Assembly (NCBI GenBank): GCA_024638465.1
Contig: JAHEKF010000021.1
Coordinates: forward strand, 1-45,526
Direction: 5' to 3'
DNA from: Rhodospirillaceae bacterium
GTDB taxonomy: Bacteria; Pseudomonadota; Gammaproteobacteria; Steroidobacterales; Rariloculaceae
DNA length: 45,526 bases
Both the position numbers and the translations under genes were made by a program. This document shows, in pieces, positions 17,979 through 26,274 of this stretch. A model generated the notes under the pieces. It ran no database searches. It saw nothing but the letters and a program-made list of their open reading frames with translations, and was not told where the DNA came from. How positions within the stretch are numbered: the stretch's first letter is position 1; each line of letters starts with the position of its first letter.

Positions 17979-18605
17979 ATGGTTCAGTATGCCGTAACCC
18001 AGGAGGTCTTGCGTACGGATGTCGCGGGCATGCCTCTGGAGTGGATCGATTACCGCGACGCGGTTCGGCTCTATCACACCGAACAGATTGCCTACGCCTG
18101 CGGGTCCCTGATCTACGAAATTCGCGGTGGCTTCAATGCCGTCAGCGGTAGACGCAGCATCGTTGAAGTCAGCTCGATTGTAGCGACCCACGGCGACAGC
18201 CATAACCTCGAACGAAAACGCGAGCGCTATACGCCGCCGCTGAATAATCGAACATTGTTCAAGCGCGACGCGAATCTGTGTCTTTACTGCGCGCAGCAGT
18301 TCAGAACTTCGGATTTGACCCGAGATCACATCACGCCGATTAGCAAAGGTGGCTGCGACGTCTGGACCAACGTCGTAACGGCGTGCCGAAGATGCAACAA
18401 CTACAAGGGCGGCAGAACGCCCGAGAAAGCCGGCATGCAGCTCGTTGCGGTGCCGTTTACTCCAACTTACGCCGAATACATTTATCTGAAGGGGCGGCGT
18501 GTGCTGGCCGATCAAATGGAATACCTGCTAACGCATTTTCCGCGGAGCTCCCCGCTCCACGCACGTCTGCGCGGAGACCTCGCTCGCGAGCGAAGGGCTT
18601 CCTGA
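17979..18605 (+). CDS. HNH endonuclease family protein
   Basis: A 208-residue protein whose middle carries an HNH/McrA-type nuclease fold. The zinc cysteines are CLYC (C101, C104) and CRRC (C136, C139); the active-site DH pair (D116, H117) is in LTRDHITPISKGG, and the conserved N131 is in WTNVVTACRRCN. The flanking parts (TDVAGMPLEWIDYRDAVRLY at the front, and YAEYIYLKGRRVLADQMEYL at the back) match a widespread chromosomal HNH family in gammaproteobacteria whose target is unknown. The ATG at 17979 is preferred because this family starts just ahead of the DVAGMPLEW stretch; ATG 17955 and TTG 17943 are also in frame. It is 7 bases upstream of the kinase gene. Confidence 0.88.
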   Translation: MVQYAVTQEVLRTDVAGMPLEWIDYRDAVRLYHTEQIAYACGSLIYEIRGGFNAVSGRRSIVEVSSIVATHGDSHNLERKRERYTPPLNNRTLFKRDANLCLYCAQQFRTSDLTRDHITPISKGGCDVWTNVVTACRRCNNYKGGRTPEKAGMQLVAVPFTPTYAEYIYLKGRRVLADQMEYLLTHFPRSSPLHARLRGDLARERRAS

Positions 18606-18612
18606 TGAGTCC

Positions 18613-19485
18613 TTGAGTCTGCGCGATGTTGCCGGCGAGCTCGAACGCCTGCTCGGAATAAAGCTCGATGCCAACGACGCGAAGCGCGTCGGTGGCGGAA
18701 GCATTAACGACGCCTATCGGGTAGCAACGGATCGCGGCGCCGTTTTTTTGAAGCTGAACTCTGCCGATGGCTTCGACATGTTCGATGCGGAAGTCGACGG
18801 TCTGCGCGCGCTTCGCCAGTCTCGCGGCATGACCGTGCCCGAAGTGCTGGCCCATGGCGTCGCAGCGGACGCGGCGTTTCTTGCTCTGGAATGGCTTGAT
18901 CTGAGCCGGGGAACGGCCGCCGCCGAGACTGCACTGGGAGCTGCGCTGGCCCTCCAGCATCGCGTCGTTTCCGAGCGATTCGGCTGGCAGCGCGACAACT
19001 ACATCGGTCTGACGCGACAGCCCAACGATTGGAGCGGCGACTGGATCACGTTTCTTGGCGACCAGCGCCTCGGTCATCAGTTGCGGCTCGCTGTCGAGAA
19101 CGCCATTCCGTTTCCTTTACGGGAATCGATCGAGCAGCTCTTGAGCCGGCTGAGTGAATTCTTCTTCGACGAGGCTGTCGCAGCCTCGTTGCTGCACGGC
19201 GATCTCTGGTCTGGCAACTGGGGAGCCACGGGGGACGATCGGCCGTGCGTCTTCGATCCGGCCGTCTACTTCGGTGATCGTGAAGCGGATATCGCGATGA
19301 CGCGCCTGTTCGGTGGATACGGAGAAAATTTTTATATTGCCTACGAAGCGGAATGGCCTCTCTCGCGCGGATGGGAACGGCGCGTCGATCTTTACAATCT
19401 CTACCACTTGCTGAACCACTTCAATCTGTTCGGTGGCGGCTATGTGCCGCAGATCGCCGCTGCGCTGAAAAGATTGTCGGACTGA
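18613..19485 (+). CDS. Fructosamine kinase family protein
   Basis: Aminoglycoside-phosphotransferase-like kinase of the fructosamine-3-kinase/YniA family, which phosphorylates ketoamines on glycated proteins or small amines to promote their breakdown. The 290 residues include the N-lobe lysine K47 (AVFLKLN), an EWL hinge, the catalytic loop HGDLWSGN (195-202) and the metal-binding FDPAVYFGDREADIAM (214-229). All residues expected for activity are present. The only in-frame start near the 5' end is TTG at 18613, 7 bases after the HNH stop, so translation is probably coupled. Confidence 0.9.
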   Translation: MSLRDVAGELERLLGIKLDANDAKRVGGGSINDAYRVATDRGAVFLKLNSADGFDMFDAEVDGLRALRQSRGMTVPEVLAHGVAADAAFLALEWLDLSRGTAAAETALGAALALQHRVVSERFGWQRDNYIGLTRQPNDWSGDWITFLGDQRLGHQLRLAVENAIPFPLRESIEQLLSRLSEFFFDEAVAASLLHGDLWSGNWGATGDDRPCVFDPAVYFGDREADIAMTRLFGGYGENFYIAYEAEWPLSRGWERRVDLYNLYHLLNHFNLFGGGYVPQIAAALKRLSD

Positions 19486-19590
19486 TTCGTTGTCGGGAAT
19501 CGGTATTACAGTCGCCGCTGGAGCTGCACGAACTTTGCTATTCTCTGTGCTGACTATACGAGTAGCGATCTTCGCAACGAAAGGCGTCGT

Positions 19591-19605
19591 GAGAACGGTG
19601 TTCTC
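19591..19605. repeat. Short inverted repeat in the leader of the DUF6152-like cluster
   Basis: GAGAAC-GGT-GTTCTC is a perfect 6-base inverted repeat in the 191-base gap between the kinase gene and the next gene, about 70 bases ahead of that start. It could be an operator or a small RNA hairpin. The rest of the gap shows no open frame and no convincing promoter. Confidence 0.3.
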
Positions 19606-19676
19606 CGGCGAATACAAGAGCGAATAAGCACAGCGGCGCCGGGGGAGCCTGTACGGCGCGAATGGAGGACAAATCG

Positions 19677-20378
19677 ATGCGACGTTCGGCGCTAACGCTG
19701 GTATCCATGCTCGGCTTCGGTCTGCTGGCGAATGCCCAGGAAGCCGATTTTTCCGGCGTCTATATCTCCGTGTACGTAGGCTCGCCCGATACCGTAATTC
19801 TGCCCGAGACGTATCCGTTCACAGCGGAGGGGGAACGGGCGTTCAACGGTTATGACCCAGCTACAGACGATCCCAGGGTCGGTAACGATTGCGCGCCACG
19901 ACGCATGCCAGCGCTTCTCTGGTCGGCCGATCCTGTCGAGTTTTCGCATGAACCCGGGCTGACGGTCGTTCGCTTCGAGGTGCTCGATCTCGTCCGGTCG
20001 ATCGTCATGGACGGTGATCGCCCGGCATCCGATCAGCCGCACACCGAACTCGGCTACTCGGTTGGCCATTGGGAGGGAGATGTGTTGATCGTCGAGACCT
20101 CTCATATGCTCGGCGGCGTTATCGTCAACGACGTGGGTCTTCCGATCAGCCCGGAGGCGCGACTTACGGAGCGGTACCGGCGCGAGCCAGGGGGCGACAA
20201 TCTCCTGGTCGAGGTTCTTGTTCACGACCCCGTAAACTATGCCGAGCCGCTGAGGCTCGGAAGAGTCTGGACCTTCGCTCCGAATGAGGAGATTCGTCCA
20301 TGGGATTGCTTCAGCCTCGAGATGTCGGACGGCGAGACGGATGTCGACGATCTCGCGCGAATGCTCGAGCAACTCTAG
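19677..20378 (+). CDS. Exported protein of unknown function, related to the C-terminal half of 21197-22204
   Basis: A 233-residue protein with a signal peptide (residues 1-21, ending LLANAQ). The mature part includes DCAPRRMPALLW, a beta-rich middle and the motif YSVGHWEGDVLIVET. This GHWEGD-type motif is common in exported proteins of Acidobacteria, Steroidobacter and similar genera, often labelled hypothetical. The same layout recurs in the C-terminal half of the protein at 21197-22204, so the two are paralogous domains. Function is not known. The ATG at 19677 is chosen over ATG 19662 because GGAGGAC sits just ahead of it. It is followed after 37 bases by the hydrolase gene. Confidence 0.75.
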   Translation: MRRSALTLVSMLGFGLLANAQEADFSGVYISVYVGSPDTVILPETYPFTAEGERAFNGYDPATDDPRVGNDCAPRRMPALLWSADPVEFSHEPGLTVVRFEVLDLVRSIVMDGDRPASDQPHTELGYSVGHWEGDVLIVETSHMLGGVIVNDVGLPISPEARLTERYRREPGGDNLLVEVLVHDPVNYAEPLRLGRVWTFAPNEEIRPWDCFSLEMSDGETDVDDLARMLEQL

Positions 20379-20415
20379 CCACGCGCAAGAAGAAACTACA
20401 CGCGGAGGAAAGCAG

Positions 20416-21174
20416 ATGCCTATTTACGAGAACGGAGACGTGCGCATTAACTACGAAGATACGGGAGAGGGCTTTCCTCTGCTGCTCATCGCGGGGGGCG
20501 GGTTGAATTCCGTGCTCTCCAATATCGTGGGGCGGTCGCCATTCAACGCAATCGAGGAATTCGGCGCGGAGTTTCGCTGTATCTCGTCGGATCTTCGCAA
20601 CGCGAACGGTGGCGCTTCTGCCGGCCCGCTCGAGATAGACCGTCCGTGGGACTCGCACACCGACGATCAGATCGGGCTGATGGATCACCTTGGCATCGAC
20701 AGATTTATGGTCATGGGGTTTTGCATCGCTGGTCCGTTCATCTGGAATCTGCTCGAGCGTGCGCCCGATCGGATCGCGGCCGCAGTGCTGGCTCAGCCCG
20801 TAGGCTTCGACCCGGAGAACCCGGATTTTTTCTACGACGCCAACATGAACGGGTGGGGGCCGGACCTTGTCGCGCGTCGCGAGGACATCACGATGCCGAT
20901 GGTGGAGGCCTACCTTACTGCGATGTTTCGCGACAATGCTGATTTCGTGTTCACCGTGACGCGAGAATTTGTGCGGTCCTGCGAAACTCCCGTCCTCGTT
21001 CTCCCGGACGATACGCCGCCGCATCCCTACGCTGCGGCCGTGGAGTCCGCATTGCTCGCGCCGAATTCGGAACTGAGCCTGTTTCCGTGGAAGCAGCCGC
21101 CTGAACGCATACCCGTGGCGGTACGCCACATACGCTCGTTTTTGCGAGCGCACCGCTCCGGGACGGTCGCATAG
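20416..21174 (+). CDS. Alpha/beta hydrolase with a cysteine nucleophile
   Basis: A 252-residue alpha/beta-hydrolase-fold protein. The strand-loop LLLIAGGGLNS (23-32) supplies the oxyanion region, and the nucleophile elbow reads MGFCIAGPF (100-108), placing C103 where serine is usual. The position normally occupied by the second elbow glycine is alanine (A105). The acid is probably D198 or D199 in VLVLPDDTPPHP. A histidine follows closely (H203), and no obvious histidine lies at the usual C-terminal place (FPWKQPPE). This resembles a family with GCCIGG-type elbows; substrates are unknown. The ATG start has a strong GGAGGAAAG site; the frame is open to 20284 but that overlaps the upstream gene. 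There is no signal peptide, so it is cytosolic. Confidence 0.85.
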   Translation: MPIYENGDVRINYEDTGEGFPLLLIAGGGLNSVLSNIVGRSPFNAIEEFGAEFRCISSDLRNANGGASAGPLEIDRPWDSHTDDQIGLMDHLGIDRFMVMGFCIAGPFIWNLLERAPDRIAAAVLAQPVGFDPENPDFFYDANMNGWGPDLVARREDITMPMVEAYLTAMFRDNADFVFTVTREFVRSCETPVLVLPDDTPPHPYAAAVESALLAPNSELSLFPWKQPPERIPVAVRHIRSFLRAHRSGTVA

Positions 21175-21196
21175 GATCGTGCTGTTGCCGGGGTCG

Positions 21197-22204
21197 ATGC
21201 GAAAAGTCCTTGCATGCCGGGCGGTCGTCGCATTGATGGCGGTCGGTTCTCAAGCGGGCGCGCATCACAGCCCCGCGGAGTTCGATCTGGCCGCGACAGT
21301 GACCTTCGATGCGATCGTCACGGAATTTGAATGGAAAAACCCGCATGTATTCATTCAGGTCGACAGAATTGACAGCGATGGCCGGATCACGCCGCTTCAG
21401 ATCGAAGCGGATGGCGTATCGATGCTTCTTCCGCATAGCTGGTCTCGCGATTCACTCGCTCCCGGAGATCGCGTCCGCGTTGAGGCCTATCCGTCGCGGA
21501 GAGCTGGTGGCCGTTCGCTCCTCGGCTACGCGATCACCAGGCAAGACGGTCTTGTACTGGCCCCCAACCCCGATAGATTCCAGGCGACGAATCCAATGAG
21601 TGCGGGCCGTGCGAGTGGCATCGACGGCGTATGGCTTCCGCGTTGGGATGCGTTTTTCGGCTTGTCGAATTTGCGACGGCAATTAACGGACGAAGGCCGG
21701 CGATTCGGTGATGGGCCGGAGTCGGCACAGCTGCCTCTTTACGAGTGCATGCCTTTCTCAGCGCCGCGGATCATGGTGATACCGGTACGAACGGAAATCG
21801 AAGTACTGGCGGATCGCGTTGTGCTTCGCATTGATTGGCTGGACGTCGAGAGGGTGATCTACCTCGATGGGCGCGCGCATCCCGCCAACGGCGATCGAAC
21901 GCTTCAGGGGCATTCGATCGGCCATTGGGACGACGATTCTCTGGTTATCGATACGACGTTATTCAGTCAGGATTCGATGGGAGATTACGGTCTGCCCAGC
22001 GGGCAGGACAGGCACATCGAAGAAAGGCTCACCCTGAGCGACAATGGCGAGTCGCTGAACTACGAGTTCGTTCTCGGGGATTCTGAGTACCTGTCGGCGC
22101 CACTTTCCGGTGGCGGCGTCTGGGACTATCGGCCCGACCTGCAGCCCTCGGCCGTGGATTGCGATCTGGAGGCCGCGAGGCGCAATCTGGAAACGGCCGA
22201 GTAA
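21197..22204 (+). CDS. DUF6152-like exported protein with a GHWEGD-type C-terminal domain
   Basis: A 335-residue exported protein with two parts. After a signal peptide (MRKVLACRAVVALMAVGSQAGA), the N-terminal domain (about 23-130) begins HHSPAEFD and includes VTEFEWKNPHVFIQVD, the hallmark of DUF6152. The C-terminal part (about 150-335) contains ECMPFSAPRIMVIP, then GHSIGHWDDDSLVIDTT, homologous to the protein at 19677-20378. Function is unknown. The histidine pair directly after the signal peptide could bind metal, which is speculation. The start is uncertain: ATG 21197 gives a clean signal peptide, while GTG 21179 adds six residues. It begins about 22 bases after the hydrolase and ends 6 bases from the convergent VOC gene. 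Confidence 0.75.
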   Translation: MRKVLACRAVVALMAVGSQAGAHHSPAEFDLAATVTFDAIVTEFEWKNPHVFIQVDRIDSDGRITPLQIEADGVSMLLPHSWSRDSLAPGDRVRVEAYPSRRAGGRSLLGYAITRQDGLVLAPNPDRFQATNPMSAGRASGIDGVWLPRWDAFFGLSNLRRQLTDEGRRFGDGPESAQLPLYECMPFSAPRIMVIPVRTEIEVLADRVVLRIDWLDVERVIYLDGRAHPANGDRTLQGHSIGHWDDDSLVIDTTLFSQDSMGDYGLPSGQDRHIEERLTLSDNGESLNYEFVLGDSEYLSAPLSGGGVWDYRPDLQPSAVDCDLEAARRNLETAE

Positions 22205-22210
22205 CCCGAA

Positions 22211-22927
22211 TTACCGGGCGGCATCGAAGAGGTATAAAGGCAGTCCGTCCGGCGACACGAGTTTCGCTCGCGCGTCTATCGCGCCCGTATCTCGGCGCCT
22301 GTCCCTGACGTCGACGCCTTTCGCGGCGAGAAACCCGAGCCGGGCATCCAGATCTGTTGCCGAGAAACTCGGGCCGGGCGCGAAATATGCCGACTCGTGT
22401 AGTCCGACGGTCAGTCCGAATCCGGATAGCCGTTGCCAGGGGTGCGGCGACTCCCCTGCAGCGACGGTGCCGAATCCAAGAGCCTGCCAGAACGCGACGC
22501 CAGCGGATAGCGAGCTCGACATCATGCTGTACTCGAGAAAATCTCCGCAGATCGAGTTTTGACTCTCCGGACGAGCGCCAGGCGAGAACGTCTGAGCTTC
22601 GATTAGTTCGACCAGTTGTCCATCGGGATCGCAGAAACCCAATTCATTAAACTCGTCGCTCTTCAGTCGAGAGTATTCAAACCTGATCTTCAGGCGTCGC
22701 AGCGCCCGCGCATAGCTTTCCAGGTCCGCGCGGACGAAAACCAGTCGTGGCTCGACTTCCGCTCGTGCCTGCAGTCCGATGCACAGACCTCCGCCGTCGA
22801 GTACGGCATAAGGATGGCCGACGATATCGCCGGTCGGTACGTTCTGGAAGCCGATGGTCTGAAAGAACTCGTATGACTCGCCAATCTCTTCCGCGGCGAC
22901 GCGAAGTTCGAGAAATCTACCCAGCAT
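22211..22927 (-). CDS. VOC-family protein with two tandem glyoxalase-like modules
   Basis: A 238-residue protein made of two vicinal-oxygen-chelate domains. Module 1 is about 1-118, opening FLELRVAAEEIGESYEFFQTIGF and closing LGFCDPDGQLVELIE. Module 2 is about 125-235, opening YSMMSSSLSAGVAFWQALGFG and closing KLVSPDGLPLYLFD. Each shows the usual two beta-alpha-beta-beta-beta units. The E in LVELIE could be a metal ligand, but the second module lacks it (LYLFD). Substrate is unknown; possibilities include dioxygenase-like, lyase-like or binding roles. It lies 25 bases downstream of the symporter and is probably co-transcribed with it. Confidence 0.82.
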   Translation of the reverse strand: MLGRFLELRVAAEEIGESYEFFQTIGFQNVPTGDIVGHPYAVLDGGGLCIGLQARAEVEPRLVFVRADLESYARALRRLKIRFEYSRLKSDEFNELGFCDPDGQLVELIEAQTFSPGARPESQNSICGDFLEYSMMSSSLSAGVAFWQALGFGTVAAGESPHPWQRLSGFGLTVGLHESAYFAPGPSFSATDLDARLGFLAAKGVDVRDRRRDTGAIDARAKLVSPDGLPLYLFDAAR

Positions 22928-22952
22928 GCTTACGGACTTTCGGCGCGTCGAG

Positions 22953-24674
22953 CTACTCGACGTCGCGACCGCTGATCAGATCTTCCAGCGATGGTGCCGG
23001 ATGATCCGGACCAATCTTGCCGGCTTTCAGTCGATCGATATAGTTGTGATAGGCACGCATCGCCTGAGAGCCGAACAGCCACATGATCGGGATGTTCGCA
23101 AACAGCATGACGCCAGTGCCGACGCCTGTCAGGTTGTCCAGATCAGATGTGTTGGTGATGAAGCCCACCGTCGCAACGATAATCAGCGCACAGTAAATAA
23201 GTTTATATGGAAGAACCATGCCCTCGCCGAACATGTAAATGATTCCCTGTTCGCCGTAGTAACTCCAGGAAATCATCGTCGATAATGCGAATAGCCAGAC
23301 GGCGATAGTGACGAGCCATTTTCCGAGCCCGGGAGTTACGGAGTCGAAAGCTTTGGCGGTGAGCGTCGCGGCGACAAAATCGACGAAGATGCCGGGACGA
23401 TCCAGGACAGGCTGCGTCGAACTCGACAGGCTGCCCCACTCGATGACGAACGATCCATTTTGTTCGATGACAATACCTTCGAGCCGGTGAAGGTCGTTCC
23501 CGGTCGCTTCGTTCGCGCCGGCCGTGACGAAGATGTACACGTCCTCGCCACCGGCCCACGGCCCTTCGGAGCTCTCGGGCGCCAGCACTGTTTCGAGGCT
23601 CCACTCGCCGGTGCCGACCTCCATCAACGCGGGCGGGTTCGAATAAACGGCCTCGGGTGCTCGGTTCCAGATTCCCGTTGAAAGAATCACGAGCGATGTA
23701 AATGTGCAGACGACGAGCGTGTCGATAAAAGGCTCGAGACCCGCGACTAGCGCCTCGCGGACCGGCTCGTCGGTCTTGGCAGCCGAATGCGCGATTGGCG
23801 AGGATCCCTGACCCGCCTCGTTCGAGAACAGCGCGCGCTTCATGCCGAACAGAAAAGCGTAACCTGCGGTTCCACCGATAAAAGCACCACTCATTTCATG
23901 CGACGAAAATGCGGATTGGAAGATCAGCAGAAACATCGCGGGAATGTCGCTGATATTGATGGCAAGGACATAGGCGCCGGCGAGCAGATAAAGCGCACAC
24001 ATGATGGGTACCAGCCGGCCGGCGACAGCGCCGATTCGCTTGATGCCGCCGATGATGACCATTCCGACCAGGATGGCGAGAACGATTCCCGCGGCAACGC
24101 TCGGAATGCCGAAGTACTCTTCCGTTATCTCGCCGACGTTCCACGCCTGGAACATATTGCCGCCCGTTACTGTCGAGACGAGCAACGTCACGCAGAACAC
24201 CCAGCCGATGGCTTTCCCGAGGGGGGCGAGACTCGGGTTCATACGCTCGAGACCCTTACTCACGACCCACATGGGTCCCCCATGGGGGTTCTCCGGGTCG
24301 TCGGTATTTCGATACAGCATCGACAGGGCGACTTCGGTCAGCTTGATCGACATTCCGAACAGTCCGACGACCCACATCCAGAAGATGGCCCCCGGACCGC
24401 CGAGCGCGATCGCAAGCGCTACCCCACCGATGTTTCCGAGACCTACCGTCGCCGACAAGGCCGCCGACAACGCCTGAAAATGATTGATCGCACCCGGGTC
24501 GTCGGGATCGTCATAGGTGCCGCGTACAACCTGTACGCCATGCGTCAAAGCGCGATACTGACTAAAACCGCTCCAGAACGTGAAGACCACTCCCGTGCCG
24601 AGCAGAATGAACAGCGCCCAGTCATGCCAGAGGATGGCGTTGAGAGTGACGAGCAAGGTATCGAATCCGTCCAT
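22953..24674 (-). CDS. Sodium:alanine/amino-acid symporter (AGCS family)
   Basis: Inner-membrane symporter importing alanine or glycine with sodium. The family signature is complete: GNIGGVALAIALGGPGAIFWM (residues 80-100), and NEAGQGSSPIAHSAAK (285-300) is also characteristic. About ten or eleven hydrophobic segments are evident. At 573 residues it is roughly 100 longer than usual. The surplus is a soluble segment at about 338-432 between two membrane helices, rich in acidic and small residues (around WSLETVLAPESSEGPWAGGEDVY), which should face the periplasm. It lies 21 bases after the thiolase gene and 25 bases before the VOC gene, all read on the minus strand. Confidence 0.92.
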   Translation of the reverse strand: MDGFDTLLVTLNAILWHDWALFILLGTGVVFTFWSGFSQYRALTHGVQVVRGTYDDPDDPGAINHFQALSAALSATVGLGNIGGVALAIALGGPGAIFWMWVVGLFGMSIKLTEVALSMLYRNTDDPENPHGGPMWVVSKGLERMNPSLAPLGKAIGWVFCVTLLVSTVTGGNMFQAWNVGEITEEYFGIPSVAAGIVLAILVGMVIIGGIKRIGAVAGRLVPIMCALYLLAGAYVLAINISDIPAMFLLIFQSAFSSHEMSGAFIGGTAGYAFLFGMKRALFSNEAGQGSSPIAHSAAKTDEPVREALVAGLEPFIDTLVVCTFTSLVILSTGIWNRAPEAVYSNPPALMEVGTGEWSLETVLAPESSEGPWAGGEDVYIFVTAGANEATGNDLHRLEGIVIEQNGSFVIEWGSLSSSTQPVLDRPGIFVDFVAATLTAKAFDSVTPGLGKWLVTIAVWLFALSTMISWSYYGEQGIIYMFGEGMVLPYKLIYCALIIVATVGFITNTSDLDNLTGVGTGVMLFANIPIMWLFGSQAMRAYHNYIDRLKAGKIGPDHPAPSLEDLISGRDVE

Positions 24675-24695
24675 CAGTCGACTCCGGGAATGAAC

Positions 24696-25979
24696 TCAGG
24701 GCGCTTCGAGAATCGCCGTAACACCCATGCCGCCCGCTGTGCAGACGGAGATCAGTCCCCGACCGGAGCCCTTTTCGTGAAGCAGCTTTGCGAGCGAAGC
24801 AACTATTCGCGTACCCGTTGCCGCGAACGGGTGGCCGATGGCGACGCTTCCGCCTTTGATGTTGAGCTTGCTGCGATCGATGGCGCCGAGGGCTGCCGAA
24901 CGGCCGAGGCGTTCTCTGCAGAAAGCTTCTGACTCCCAGGCCTTCAGGGTCGCCAGTGTCTGCGCGGCAAAAGCTTCATGAATTTCGTAGAAATCGAAAT
25001 CCTGTAGCGCGAGGCCGGCATCGTCGAGCATCGATGAAACCGCGTACGCCGGAGCCATCAGCAATCCTTCTCGCTTCACGAATTCGACGGCCGCGACCTT
25101 CGCGTAGGTAAGGTATGCCTGCACCGGCAGCCCGCGCTCGGAAGCCCACTCGTCCGATGCGAGCAAAACCGCCGACGCGCCGTCCGTCAGCGGGGTGGAG
25201 TTACCCGCCGTCATCGTGCCGGCATCTCCTCGGTCGAAGACGGGTTTCAGCTTTGCGAGCTTCTCGAGGCTGGTGTCGGGGCGGATATTGTTATCGCGTT
25301 TCTCGCCCTGAAACTCGACAACGAGATCGTCGTAGTAGCCTTCCTCCCAGGCACGGGCGGCTTTCTGATGACTCTCGAGCGCGAGCCGATCCTGCACCTC
25401 CCGCGTCAGCTTCCACTGTTTTGCAGTGATCTCCATGCTCTCGCCCATTGACAGTCCGGTTCTGGGCTCGACAACGCCTGGAAACTCGGGTTTGAAGTGT
25501 CGCGGTCTGAGTCCAAGCCACGGCTTGATCTTTTGGCCCAGGGAGCGTCCGCGTGCGCTCTCGAGCAGAAGATGCCGGTAAGCGTCCGGATAAACGATGG
25601 GAAGGTCGCTCAGCGAATCCGTTCCGCCGGCAATACCGGAATCGATCAGCCCGGTCGAGATCTTGGCGCCGATAAGGACAGCAGCGGACAGGCTCGTTCC
25701 ACAGGCGCGCTGCAGGTCGAAAGCCGGTGTTTCCGCGGCGAGGCCGGATGAGAGAATGCTTTCGCGAGCGAGATTCCAGTCGCGAGAGTGCTTGATCACG
25801 GCACCGAAAGATGCGTCGCCGAGTCTTTCACCGCTCAACGCGTAGCGCTCGACGAGCGCGCGCAGAACACCCGTGAGCATCTCCTGGTTGGAGCTGTGTC
25901 GATAGCTCGTGTGCGAGCGGCAGAACGGGATCCTCAAGCCCCCGATCACCGCGACGGGCCGCGCTGCCTGGTTGCGCAT
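24696..25979 (-). CDS. fadI: Acetyl-CoA C-acyltransferase (FadI-type thiolase)
   Basis: Thiolase of beta-oxidation, cleaving 3-ketoacyl-CoA. The 427 residues show the acylated cysteine C93 (LQRACGTSLSAA), EIHEAFAAQ with H334 (the HEAF form is typical of FadI and mitochondrial trifunctional beta subunits), GHPFAATGTR with H383, and the second catalytic cysteine C413 in CTAGGMGV. The GGTDSLSDLP stretch also fits the FadI type. The length is close to E. coli FadI (436). Usually it pairs with fadJ, but no fadJ is present here; its neighbours are a symporter and a VOC protein. The ATG start matches the family N-terminus (VAVIGGLRIPF). Confidence 0.9.
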   Translation of the reverse strand: MRNQAARPVAVIGGLRIPFCRSHTSYRHSSNQEMLTGVLRALVERYALSGERLGDASFGAVIKHSRDWNLARESILSSGLAAETPAFDLQRACGTSLSAAVLIGAKISTGLIDSGIAGGTDSLSDLPIVYPDAYRHLLLESARGRSLGQKIKPWLGLRPRHFKPEFPGVVEPRTGLSMGESMEITAKQWKLTREVQDRLALESHQKAARAWEEGYYDDLVVEFQGEKRDNNIRPDTSLEKLAKLKPVFDRGDAGTMTAGNSTPLTDGASAVLLASDEWASERGLPVQAYLTYAKVAAVEFVKREGLLMAPAYAVSSMLDDAGLALQDFDFYEIHEAFAAQTLATLKAWESEAFCRERLGRSAALGAIDRSKLNIKGGSVAIGHPFAATGTRIVASLAKLLHEKGSGRGLISVCTAGGMGVTAILEAP

Positions 25980-26134
25980 CAGGAACCCGCTCCCGTTGGC
26001 AGAACCAGGGCGTAATGGAAATTGGCGGCGTATCTACTGACCAAAACCGGGGCCTCCTTTCGCGAGATACTCTCGTTTCTCAGGCAGCGAGTCTCTGTTC
26101 AAAGCGACATTGCGATATGGGGATCGGCTGAATC

Positions 26135-26156
26135 TTACAATGATATCGCGATGTAA
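26135..26156. promoter_or_regulatory. Inverted repeat in the divergent gap between thiolase and lipoprotein genes
   Basis: The 295-base gap 25980-26274 contains no gene. Within it, TTACA (26135-26139) and TGTAA (26152-26156) form an inverted repeat, and the palindrome ATCGCGAT (26145-26152) lies inside. A TACAAT at 26242-26247 is a possible -10 for the lipoprotein gene but has no clear -35. A regulator site here is possible; the repeat is short and could be chance. Confidence 0.3.
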
Positions 26157-26274
26157 CCCCGCGTACCCGGTTGACGCCGGTCCTTCAGCCTGTTGGCGTC
26201 GAGGGCGCAACGGTTGCGGGACAGAGTCACGCAGCTTCCCCTACAATAGTCCAACCGCCGCTCGGAGTTCTCGA

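Noticed and set aside
17979-18605. HNH gene as part of a restriction or mobile-intron system
   Set aside because: No methyltransferase, intron structure or phage gene is nearby; the family is a common chromosomal one.
23787-24932. A 381-codon plus-strand frame opposite the symporter gene
   Set aside because: Low-complexity, charged translation typical of an antisense shadow of a membrane protein gene.
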